DNA of 64,000 nt from positions 1 through 64,000 of the forward strand of contig FMBT01000368.1 in the NCBI GenBank assembly GCA_900095095.1, given 5' to 3'. Below the pieces are notes generated by a model. That model had not been told where the DNA came from. It saw only the letters and a list, made by a program, of their open reading frames with translations, and searched no databases. Source of the DNA: Fragilariopsis cylindrus CCMP1102 (taxonomy: Eukaryota > Bacillariophyta > Bacillariophyceae > Bacillariales > Bacillariaceae). The first letter of the stretch is position 1, and every line of letters begins with the position of its first letter. A program made the position numbers and the translations under genes. Shown here piece by piece: positions 55,208 through 64,000 of this stretch.

Positions 55208-56111
55208 GTTTCGCTTAGCGATTCACAAAACCAAATCTGAGGACTCCTTACAAGGATCGATCTTCACCATCGTCAATCGACAGTTTTTCATTAGCGAAAC
55301 TAATCCACGAATCGTTTATTAGCAAAACTAATTCACGAATCCTCTGTGGCGATTCGTGACTGATGCTTCGACTGCGAACCTTGACTCAACTTTCAAAAAT
55401 TACTTAACGAACAGTCCAACATTGGCTTTCAGGGGAGTACATGTTCTCCTTTCCGAGTTGAAGTGACTAGTCGAGGCAATTGGAACCAAGCACAAACAAA
55501 TGGAATGCTTAGGTACATAGTATTCGTGAAAGTCACATTCACTAAGTGTAACAATATTCACCAAACATATAAGATGAACCACATGTCACCACGACTACTA
55601 TTCCGATACAAAATTCGACAAAAGTGACTTTATTCATAATTGCCGAATCATATATATATATATATAATCAAACATATATGAGGATTCCTTCACAACCATG
55701 ATTACATCCTTAAACAACAACTCGATGATCGATCGCGCTCTTCAAACGAAGACTGCATCGGACAAAGTTCGCGATCGTAGAAGAACCGATGCTGATACAA
55801 CTGACCTAATGCCTCTTTCAAAGACTACATTCAGCTATGTACAAACCGCAGCAATCAAAACCGATAGTAAATATCGATGTCTATGTCGACTCCGACGTCG
55901 ACTCCGACGTCAATGTCGATGTCTAACCAATATATACTGATAGATATATGGATAAACAACGATTAACTGCACAAGAACCGTCTTTTCACAGGAGAAAACA
56001 ACGATTCATTACCTACGAATCGTCTCTTCACAAAACCACAACGTAACACAATAATCAGATCAGGTGCTCACAATACGCTTGACAAGAACTTACAAACGCA
56101 AATCAAACATC
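55208..56111. other. Repeat-rich spacer before capsid-like ORF
   Basis: Holds a second imperfect direct repeat (TTAGC-AAACTAAT-CACGAATC, twice, about 55292-55340), a TA tract near 55650-55667, and GTCGACTCCGAC doublets near 55885-55910. Perhaps degenerate transposon ends. One short ORF (55698-55940) has no support. Confidence 0.5.
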
Positions 56112-58436
56112 ATGGCTTCCCAAACCAACGTCTTACGATTAAATTGCTTTAACAAGAATTACAACACCTACTCTGTACTACCACTACGAACACCAAGAAC
56201 CAACGTAAAAGATTACCACTTGAATCTTGGAAAAGATGCGTCCTCGAACATCGGTCGCATCCAACCTGACGAAAATCTACGATACGTGTTCATCAACGAG
56301 GACATGAAGCTCGATGTATTACGCTGCGTCATTCCAGCTGAGGGATATGACATGGCAGCAATTGCTGGAGACGGCATTATGGATACAACAATGGTCCGCC
56401 TTCGCAACGGCAACACAGTTTTCAACAACTTCGTCGCTATCATGAGTAGAGAGATGGTAAACATGGGAGGGTTCCGAACGATCGATGACGTCGACGTCGA
56501 TGAGCTCATCAAACCTGATGGTTCTCTCGTCACTTTAGCGGACATCGGCCTCGATGGTAACGAGGATGATCCGAAGTTGGTAATCTTACCAATTGCTATT
56601 CCCATTCCTCATGGACATCCTTTACCCCTCGGCCATAAAGTCGATGAAGATCTTCCACCTTCCGAAGTGGAATATCCCCCATATTTCTTAGCCTGGTTAA
56701 AGGCAGTCAAGATCCTCCAAGCCATCAACAAGGGTGTACCAGTAACTGGTTCAGTGGCAGGTAACGACATGCTTTTCGGTCGCGACCAGTTCCACAAAAC
56801 AGTCGCTGATGCTGATGCTGAAGAGAACAACTACGACAGGATCATTCAAGCTACAGGAGACATGATTTCGAAAGATACTTACGTCCTATGTCCAATGCCA
56901 GTTTTGCCATCATCTGATTTCCATCGTCAGCACTTCGACGAGGCGGAAGTTGTTACAAGACGAGCATTGTTCGATGTCGGACAATGCGCGTCTACCGAAA
57001 CAGTCCAACCGAATCAGACTACAGCGACTGACCTCGCCGGATATTCAAAAATTATCGGTGACGCACTCGCGAAGCGTAGCAAATCGGATGATGCTAAAAA
57101 GACAGGTTTCTCCAACAACGTTGAGGAGAAATTGAAACTTTTTGGAGCATCTACCGGGACAAACGGTTTCGGTGAAGAAATTCTTGTGCTAGGAACAATT
57201 TCCGAAGCGTGCAAAAGTATCTTCGCTGATAAAAACAAAACCTCGTCAGCACAATGCTTCCAGAACGCTATGCACTCCGAAGCAGTAGCCATGACGGATG
57301 AAGGGGGAAACATCGCAGCGGACAACTTGATCTTCAACGAACGCCAATTCAACGCGGTCTTTGTTGTCAAATTGAAAAGTATGCAATTTATGAGAACAGC
57401 CCTTGCACACAACCGTTTGGACTTCGACGCTCAGATCACCATTTTAAATTTTCTTCCTGCCGACGAGGACAATCTAGCATTCCAGAAGATGTTACAATCT
57501 GACCGAACGGCCCAAGAGGAGGATCAGATGGAATGCGATATTACGAAACATACTAAGCGGACCACCAATCTCTTCATCGACGGTTATCAGGTCGATCGTT
57601 TCCATCTTTACACCTGTATCGCAACATTCATGTGTTTTATCCGTGTTATGTTCGAGAATGGAAAAGAATCGCTAATCTACAAGGGATTTGAGAACCTACT
57701 CACATACGTCAAGAGTTCCGAAGGGGCCGGTTGGTTAACTTTGAATACTCGTACCTATTCGAACACTATCCATCACTTGGTCTGCGAGTTACAAATACTG
57801 TTGGTAGGTGTCCAGAAATTTACATCCAACAACGATGCTCTTGTCCGAATGGTCAAGAACGATGCTGAAATTCCTGGCGCACATGCCAACCGCATCAAGT
57901 CAGTATGCGAAAAAATGCACTTTGTTTGGACACAACGATGCGTCGAACCTGTCAGCACTTTCATCAACGCCCCAGAGACGTTTTCCTGGTTTCCTCTAAT
58001 ATCAGGAAGGAAGTTTACTATCAAACAACAGGACTATTCTGGCACACCGACACACCAGAAAGATGCGAAAAAGGGTGACGCACCTGCTTCGGGAAAGCCC
58101 AAAGGTGTCGCAAAGCACGATAAGCCTGTAAAGGACAATCCTAATCGTGCCGTCAAGACCAACGAGGTAATAGAGAAAGAGAAAAAGGGATGGCTCATGT
58201 ACACTGGAACCAGCAAGAAATTACCTTCTTGCGGGGAATTCCATGATGGAAAACGCCTATGCAATGGCTGGATCTATGTGGGACGTCACTGCGGTGCAGA
58301 TGCATGCAATCGCATCCATGCCAACAGTTTCGACAAACTTACCCCGGAATTCCAAGGAAGAGTCAGAACTTGGGTAAACGATAAGAAAAACAAAGTCCGA
58401 TGGGCACCTGGAAGAGAACCCAAGAATAGTGAGTAA
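56112..58436 (+). CDS. Capsid/Gag-like protein with C-terminal CCCH zinc finger
   Basis: 774 residues from ATG 56112. I do not recognise a named family. The centre (residues 400-640) is helical and contains FNERQFNAVFVVKLKSMQFM and FLIDGYQVDRFHLYTCIATF-like runs, as in retroelement Gag/capsid proteins. After a Lys/Pro-rich linker comes a zinc-finger-like cluster with spacing C-x9-C-x4-C-x3-H (LCNGWIYVGRHCGADACNRIH), close to CCCH fingers. Codons end in C more often than in the host genes, suggesting a mobile origin. No pol follows on this strand; the nearest polymerase is on the other strand downstream. It could be a Gag-only fragment, an ORF1 of the facing element, or a domesticated capsid. 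Confidence 0.6.
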   Translation: MASQTNVLRLNCFNKNYNTYSVLPLRTPRTNVKDYHLNLGKDASSNIGRIQPDENLRYVFINEDMKLDVLRCVIPAEGYDMAAIAGDGIMDTTMVRLRNGNTVFNNFVAIMSREMVNMGGFRTIDDVDVDELIKPDGSLVTLADIGLDGNEDDPKLVILPIAIPIPHGHPLPLGHKVDEDLPPSEVEYPPYFLAWLKAVKILQAINKGVPVTGSVAGNDMLFGRDQFHKTVADADAEENNYDRIIQATGDMISKDTYVLCPMPVLPSSDFHRQHFDEAEVVTRRALFDVGQCASTETVQPNQTTATDLAGYSKIIGDALAKRSKSDDAKKTGFSNNVEEKLKLFGASTGTNGFGEEILVLGTISEACKSIFADKNKTSSAQCFQNAMHSEAVAMTDEGGNIAADNLIFNERQFNAVFVVKLKSMQFMRTALAHNRLDFDAQITILNFLPADEDNLAFQKMLQSDRTAQEEDQMECDITKHTKRTTNLFIDGYQVDRFHLYTCIATFMCFIRVMFENGKESLIYKGFENLLTYVKSSEGAGWLTLNTRTYSNTIHHLVCELQILLVGVQKFTSNNDALVRMVKNDAEIPGAHANRIKSVCEKMHFVWTQRCVEPVSTFINAPETFSWFPLISGRKFTIKQQDYSGTPTHQKDAKKGDAPASGKPKGVAKHDKPVKDNPNRAVKTNEVIEKEKKGWLMYTGTSKKLPSCGEFHDGKRLCNGWIYVGRHCGADACNRIHANSFDKLTPEFQGRVRTWVNDKKNKVRWAPGREPKNSE

Positions 58437-58810
58437 ACAAAACCACGTTTCTTATGTCTACTATCCACGCCCACGAATCGAACAAATACACATTACATAT
58501 AAGATTAACTAATTTTCGTTTAATTTACATACTCTTATTCTACATTCCCTTCACTAGCACTTATTTCACCTATCTGCAGAGAGCCAAACACCAACACGCT
58601 CGATGCCTGTTTTCTTGGTGCTTTCTCAAGCAACAAGGTACTCCAACCAATAATCCCTATTGATCCAGTGGTACCACTCGAGTGCGATCCTAGTAGTCCT
58701 CTATTTATTAACTTGTTATTTAAAAGCTGCAGCTTTGTCCCTTAACTTCTTAGAAAGAAGAGGAGTCGACAATCTACCCGCCTATTATTCTATATTATTA
58801 GTTTATTTGT
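58437..58810. other. Spacer between convergent transposon ORFs
   Basis: 370 bases between the capsid-like ORF and the end of the minus-strand RT element. Nothing recognisable. Confidence 0.5.
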
Positions 58811-59642
58811 TTACTTTGGTTCATCTCCGAATCTATCTGCAATAGTCTGTTTCTCAATTTCTAGTACTGGTGTTTCTCTGCTAGTTGATCTCTTTTTCCC
58901 CAACTTTTCATACAGTGTGGACATGAGGCTATTCATTTTGTATTTTGCTTGTAGTACTGGTGACACTCTGCTGGATGATCTCTTCTTCTTTAGTCTAGTG
59001 AACACGTTCGTCAATGGATTATTTGACATTTTCTTTGTTGTTGTTCTGGTTGTTTTCCTTGAAACTGTTGTCTTTGCTGGTTTGTCAGCTGTGAAATGCT
59101 TCCATATTGGTTTGCTATTGTCCTTTGCTAATTCCTTAACTCGTATCATGCTGTGATCTATCACTGTTTTCCATCTGTTTATCCACTTTTTCATTTGTTG
59201 ATTTGTTTCTACTAGTCTCTCGTCGATGGGTTCATTGAATATTTTCAGTTCATCTTCCGGTAATCACCATTTCTTGTAGTGTATATAAGTGAGTGATTTG
59301 CTTTGATAGTGAGTCATATTCTGCTGCGATTCTTCCCCCTGTTACTGGCGTAGTTCGATCCATGCATCTTTCTTTCCATAGTTCTGCTATGATGGGTATT
59401 ATTGATTTGAAGAATGCCTGAAAGTGTTCTGTTCTTGTTGTAGTCTTGCTCTGGTCATTTTTCTTGTATTGCTCTTCTTTCCTTTTCTTCTTTCTTGCTT
59501 CGCTGCATGCAACCTTGGATTTTGCAGTTTTCTTCTGTTTGTGTATGCTGTTTGTTGTATTTTCCACTGTTTCGTGAATTTCCCTCTGAGTAGATTGTCC
59601 CATCCTATTGCCTCTTGTTCTTTGATGAGTAGGTCATATCTT

Positions 59643-60233
59643 TCATATCCTTCCTTGTTGTTTGATTCGTATCATAGCTTCCCTTGTCGATTCTCCATTG
59701 AAGTATGTCATTATTCCCTCCTGTAATATGTCACATAGTTTTTCATCGACATTATCTCTCATTCTGTTTATTTGTTTGGTGATTTTGGTCCTGTGTCTTC
59801 TTCTGTTTTCACATTTGAAGATATGGTCGTCGTCTTCAGTTGTCATCATACATGATGCACATCTTTGATCGTGGAAATGATCTCTTTTATGGACGCGTTC
59901 TCCTGTAGGTAGTTTCTTGATGCAGTACTTGTGCATCCATTGGATTCCTTTTGATGCTATTTGTTTCTTGTATACTGGTCTAAATATTTCCCAGTCAATT
60001 GTTTCGAATGTGTGTTTGTCCATTGAATCTCTTACAATAGTATTTTTGTAGATGTGGTAGTTGTATAATAGTTCGTACCGTCTTCTTGAAGTCCCTTGTG
60101 ATTGTTTTTCCTGTATACTGAACTGTATCATTGTTGCTGGATCCATTGGTACTTTTTGTTTCCTTTGCAGTCTTTTTAGTCCTGTTGTCGCTAGTTCATC
60201 TGCTTCTGAGTTAAGATAAGCATCCAGTGGCAT
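59643..60233 (-). pseudogene. C-terminal zinc-binding region of RT element
   Basis: 196 residues downstream of RNase H. HFHDQRCASCMMTTEDDDHI then FKCENR gives a C-x2-C...H-x3-C zinc site often found at the end of plant and algal RT elements. The surrounding helices (GIQWMHKYCIKKLPTGERVH) are basic. Confidence 0.6.
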
Positions 60234-60239
60234 TCCGTC

Positions 60240-60925
60240 TTGTCGAATACCATATCATCCTGATGACTCTTGACCCAGTTGATTTTGGGTATGTTGGGAA
60301 CCTTTTTAGGTTCTTTGCAGTGCTGATAGCACATCCCATTCAGAGTGTAGGACAGTCGCCAATGATGCCGTTGGATATTCATCATAAGCTTTAAGTTTTG
60401 TGATCATGCTGAGACTGTCAGTATATATTTGTATTTTACTTCTTGTTGGTTCATTGCATTTTAGTCTTTCGTCATAGTATTTTACAAGATATGTTATGAA
60501 CGTAGACGCTGCGAGTAGTGCACATATCTCTGATCGAAAAGACAGTGGATCATTCCAGCTGGTTGTCCAAAGCATGTGGCTAGTATTGTTCCTTCTACAT
60601 TTGCTATAACAAATCCTAGTGATCCTTTGAATGGTATTGCTCCTCCATCTGTTGCAACGATTACTTTGTTTGTTGATTTGAGTAGTTTGTATATTGTAAT
60701 CGGTGACGTATCGAAGTCTATTTGCGTATAGTACTGCGTGATGTGTTCTTGTTGCGACATCAAATAGTCCATAAAGTTCTCATTTCTTGCAGTGTTCTGT
60801 TGCTTGTTTGTACTGGATGGTGCTGTGATATTCTCCATCCTTCTTTCGTATCCATTACATCTGTTGGTGTTGCATCTTCGGCAATTTGTCCACATTTCCA
60901 TCAGGTACATAATTGTATGTATCAT
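60240..60925 (-). pseudogene. RNase H domain, frame-broken
   Basis: The four acidic or histidine sites can be found across three frames: VIVATDGGAIPFKGSLGF (Asp), SFRSEICALLAAS (Glu), IYTDSLSMITKL (Asp) and NWVKSHQDD (His and Asp). It follows the RT as in LINE-type elements that carry RNase H. The frame changes near 60540 and 60300. Confidence 0.7.
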
Positions 60926-61535
60926 TGTCTGCTGTCATGTGGCAGTCGTAATAGTATTCTTCGTTATTGTGCCAGTTCTTTCTGTAGCTCCTGTATAGGG
61001 TGTCTGTATCCTCTGAATAATAGAATGGCCACAGTCGTTCTGAATTATTGGCTGGTATGAGCCAGTTGCCTAATGGCTTCATCAGCCTCATCCGTTGTCC
61101 TATTTCACCTGTCATTCGTCCTTCTTCTCTGTTTTTCTTCTCATATTGTATCACCTCTGTATGATTTAATTCCTCTTCATCGTTGTCTTCGTAGAGTATC
61201 TTGTAGTATTTGCCTGTATTGTTAGTTACAATGCCTCTGTACGGTACTCCAACCCAGTATTTGAGTATGAACGTTCCAATACTAACTTTATCTATCGCTT
61301 CTTTTCGCTGCTGCAGTTCCTCATTTTCGGTGAGGGAATCCCTATTTTCCAGTGAGGTTGGTTCAATTCTTGGCTCGGTAGTTAGGTTGAGTCGCGATCT
61401 GGGTCCGGGTTCGGTTCTTGGTTCATTTGGTTTTGGCTCGGTTCGTGGTGCAAAGAGGCTTGGTTCAATTGATTCCGGGTTTGAACCTTGGTTCAAACTT
61501 GGTTTGCAGAGTGTCTTCAGGAATTTTCTCCACAC
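60855..61535 (-). pseudogene. Linker with Tudor/chromo-like segment
   Basis: First half is low-complexity Pro/Glu/Arg repeats (TEP-R-EP). Then YWVGVPYRGIVTNNTGKYYK and ILYEDNDEEELNHTEVIQ, a short beta-rich pattern (G-x-V...Y-x-I-x-Y-E-D-x-D-x-E-E-L) typical of Tudor/PWWP-like modules, which bind methylated proteins. This is a weak pattern match. Confidence 0.45.
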
Positions 61536-61841
61536 TGTCCACGATTGATCGCCAGGTTTTTCTTGTGTTATTTCATTCAGTTTGGATGCGCTTTGTCGTA
61601 TGCTTCTTTCGCCTTTTGCTATGGATGGTATTATGAAAGCTCCATCAGCTGTGCATAGATCTGATATTCTTTTTACTTGTAGATAGCTCTTGCAGTAGTA
61701 AATTTGATTGATTTCTGCATCCTGTGTAGTGTTTCAGTTGCGTTCTATCCAATGTCTGCGCCGCCTTTGGTGCACATACTACATCCATTATGTATGTATC
61801 TCCTATTCTTTCATCAATTGATTCTGGTATACATTCTATTT

Positions 61842-62528
61842 CTAGGCTGCTCTGTGCTTTGCCAGAAATCTTCTTATGTGTACATAATAGTGTCCTTCAA
61901 GATGAGGTGCTCTTATCCCTGGATACTGTAGCAGCGGTTTTGACAGTCCTGACACATGTTGGAACGTCCTCAGGAATATTGTGGCTAGTTGTTTTCCATA
62001 GCCTGGTGTTCTTAGTTGTCTTATGAGATTTTGTACCGAATCCAAACCTTGTTCAATTCGTAAGTCATTACACCCTATTCCCCCGTGTGATGTTGGTGAG
62101 AATACTAGTACATGTGCATATGTTCTCAAAATTCCTATCTTGTTGAGTAGTGTTGGTATGTATTTCTTTTGTAGGTCGTGCAATTGATGTTCGCTGAGGT
62201 GACACATGCTGAGTGGGTAGCCTACACTGCTTTGGAATACTGCTGAGTAGTGCACCCATGCACATCTGGGGGACATTGCTGAACAAGCTAGTTTCCTATT
62301 ATGTGTGGCTGATGTTTTCGTTAGTCGTCCATGTTGTGCTTTCTGGTTTTTGGCTGTACCTTGTTCCGTACCTAGGCTGCGATAAGTTTTGTATGGTGAT
62401 ATTGGTCTTATTACTACCTCTTTGTTGTTCAATCGATCTTGGATTGTAATTGTTATGGTGGATCTGCCGGTGCTATTACCGGTGCTCCATTCAGTCCAAA
62501 CTGGTAAGCTAGTACTTGCGCAAAACAT
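61842..62528 (-). pseudogene. RT thumb / connection region
   Basis: Continuation of the RT in another frame: TITIQDRLNNKEVVIRPISP, RSLGTEQGTAKNQKAQ, MSPRCAWVHYSAVFQ and SHGGIGCNDLRIEQGLDSVQ. It has no catalytic motif of its own. Confidence 0.6.
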
Positions 62529-63280
62529 TTGTCTAAGTTCAATGCTCCCCCTGTTGCTCGTAATAAATCATTCCATAATTGTGCGTCGTGTTGGGTTCTA
62601 ATGATAATATCATTTACTGTTTCCCATTCCTCTCCGTTGTTTGTGATGTTGTTGTCATCTACAAATCCTAGCATTCCTATTATAGCACTATAGAGTTTCC
62701 AAGGGTCGGCATATTTGCATCCATGGCCAAACTTGTCATGTATATCAAATAGCAATGATACTAGTTTTGTCCATCCTTGTGCTGATGCTGCACTTCCTTG
62801 TCCTGATCCGAAAGCTGGTGATTCATCTGAATGTTGGTATGTCTCCGATGATATTCCTACTCCTGTTTTAATTGCATATCTCGCCACTCGTAGTAGCTCT
62901 CCCAATATTTTTGTTAGCTTCTTTGGCATTCCATACGATAGTAGGCACAAGTTGAGTAAGTGTACTAGTATCCTGTCGAAGCACGCTGTTGCATCATTGT
63001 TGAACTTGACTAATGTTGTTCTTGTTACCATCGATATTTCTGTTTGGGTTACGTCAACAAAAACTGGATCCATTGCTCTTCTGTTCGGTCTACATCCATA
63101 GACTCCCTTATTTATTAGATAATTGTCTTCGCAGTGTTGGTCCATTTCTCTAAAGCATAGTGAGAAAAGCAGGTTCAGATCACATTCATATAAGTGTATA
63201 ATTCTCAGTCTATGTATCCGTGGTACTCCTTCATCTTTTCCTAGCATGCATGTCAGTATGTATTCCCATCTTTTTTACTC
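62453..63280 (-). CDS. Reverse transcriptase domain
   Basis: About 275 residues, no start codon assigned (open from 63280). Seen: WEYILTCMLGKDEGVPRIHR then LRIIHLYECDLNLLFS (fingers), GVYGCRPNRRAMDPV, the first catalytic Asp in KFNNDATACFDRIL, the loop SPAFGSGQGSAASAQGW, the second catalytic pair in LGFVDDNNI, and ATGGALNLDKC. This motif order belongs to non-LTR-type RTs rather than LTR elements. The frame ends at a stop at 62453 and the thumb continues one frame over. Confidence 0.85.
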
Positions 63281-63403
63281 TTTTCGTTTGGAATAAATTA
63301 AAACGCGCACCTTTGTTTACACATCTACTAAACTAACTAGTACTAAATCTACGTAGAATCTACGTAGAAATCTTCTGCCAACCTTTAAATTGAGGTGTCG
63401 ACA

Positions 63404-64000
63404 ATGGTTATCATGTCTAATACTATCCAAACAGGATGGGATTTTGACTGCATCGATAGCATCGTTGACAAACTGTCTGTAGGAACCAACTCAAACTTCA
63501 AAAAGAATGAAATTGTGACGAAAAATGATGGAGATTCGATGGCAACAAATTTCGAGAAAAAAAACGCACATAATACCAGTAGTATTGATGAAGAAGGATG
63601 GACGACGACAAGCCCAGGAAAGAAGAAACCAAAGAACAACAACAACAAAGCAGCATCCACTGAATCGATCATCATGACAATCGATGGAAATATAGACCAG
63701 CTTGAAATAGGAAATCGAAACAGAATCTACGTAACATCACCAGAAAGAAAGAACAGGTGCAACATACCGGACGTTAGAACGATTGAACTTGATTTTCAAC
63801 CAACCACACTGGCAGAAAGAAAAGAAGATAATGAAACAGTAAAGGAAATGGACACGACACAGGACAACGGAGAAGAAGAAGGCAACAACAAAACAAACGG
63901 ACAAAAAAATGGCAGCAGTACAGACAACAGTAAAGAAAAAGAAAAAGAAACAAATGGACAAGACGCAGGAAATAATGACGACAGTAACAGAAACAACAAT
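63404..64000 (+). CDS. Partial ORF open at right edge, Asn/Lys/Glu-rich
   Basis: ATG at 63404 (a second in-frame ATG at 63413) opens a frame with no stop to the end of the window, at least 199 codons. The product starts MVIMSNTIQTGWDFDCIDS, is hydrophilic, and ends in Asn/Asp/Lys/Glu-rich sequence. I do not recognise it. The position, right behind the truncated RT element, and the composition suggest an ORF1/Gag-type protein of another mobile element. Two CTACGTAG palindromes lie just upstream (63352-63368). The opposite strand's ORFs here are T/S/F-rich shadows. Confidence 0.55.
   Translation, partial: MVIMSNTIQTGWDFDCIDSIVDKLSVGTNSNFKKNEIVTKNDGDSMATNFEKKNAHNTSSIDEEGWTTTSPGKKKPKNNNNKAASTESIIMTIDGNIDQLEIGNRNRIYVTSPERKNRCNIPDVRTIELDFQPTTLAERKEDNETVKEMDTTQDNGEEEGNNKTNGQKNGSSTDNSKEKEKETNGQDAGNNDDSNRNNN

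Larger units (their letters stand above)
58811..63285 (-). mobile_element. RT-RNase H retroelement, 5'-truncated and frame-broken
   Basis: On the minus strand, in order: reverse transcriptase (63280-62453), RT thumb (62528-61842), Pro/Glu linker with a Tudor/chromo-like stretch (61535-60855), RNase H (60925-60240), a zinc site (60233-59643) and basic C-terminal segments (59603-59250, 59194-58811). The frame changes many times. No LTRs or integrase are seen, so a non-LTR element is most likely. The RT starts in its fingers region just after a stop near 63281, so the N-terminal part (where an endonuclease would lie) has been lost. Confidence 0.75.

Noticed and set aside
55698-55940. 80-residue Arg-rich ORF
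   Set aside because: The Arg-rich end comes from GTCGAC doublets; no start context or domain.
58640-58700. Possible tRNA-like GGTACCACTCGAG stretch
   Set aside because: No acceptor or anticodon stem could be paired.

Overview
The window looks like nuclear DNA of a diatom (stramenopile), most likely pennate. Supporting signs are short GT-AG introns of about 100-370 bases, two proteins with the diatom plastid signature (SSAF / EAFAP after a signal peptide), a long Ser-Pro repeat membrane protein, a protein of the diatom family with the VSFGN...DNPSC...GPP core, and a Ty1/copia element of the kind common in diatoms. The genus cannot be fixed from the sequence alone.

Layout. 0-3.6 kb: a Ser/Pro-rich surface protein with cystine-knot-like cysteine modules and a C-terminal membrane anchor, broken in its 5' half. 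4-12 kb: housekeeping genes (PEX11, CNOT11, NIPA/ZC3HC1-like) and a PDZ/zinc-ribbon protein. 13.6-17 kb: a four-PDZ protein. 17-24 kb: a three-CXC protein, the ribosome-assembly GTPase GNL2/NOG2 and two diatom proteins of unknown role. 24-29 kb: two head-to-head cathepsin Z-like proteases; a third copy sits at 44.8-46.2 kb. 29.5-32.2 kb: two head-to-head, probably plastid-targeted proteins (YjbQ family; bisphosphate nucleotidase/IMPase family). 33-36 kb: broken hypothetical proteins. 36.8-48.6 kb: a DUF3431-like membrane protein, a SET-domain methyltransferase, a USP5-type deubiquitinase, a histidine phosphatase, cathepsin Z copy C and a carnosine N-methyltransferase. 49.3-64 kb: a transposon-rich block, with one complete young Ty1/copia element, a capsid-like ORF, an RT-RNase H element on the opposite strand, and a further ORF running off the right edge.

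Exons were joined by eye from GT/AG sites, reading phase and family conservation. For most spliced genes the phases close exactly. Many reading frames are interrupted by the loss of a single base, very often inside a short homopolymer, and in each the next frame continues the same protein. This looks more like residual long-read error than mass pseudogenisation, so 'broken' genes here should be read with that in mind.

The most unusual observations are: a USP5-type enzyme that has lost three of the four zinc ligands of its UBP finger; a PDZ-five zinc ribbons-PDZ protein next to a four-PDZ protein; cystine-knot-like modules in a Ser-Pro surface protein; a copia element with gag and pol in one frame split by a single UGA and with the end of Pol encoded by the LTR; two adjacent perfect palindromes in an intron; and a capsid-like ORF facing an RT-RNase H element.
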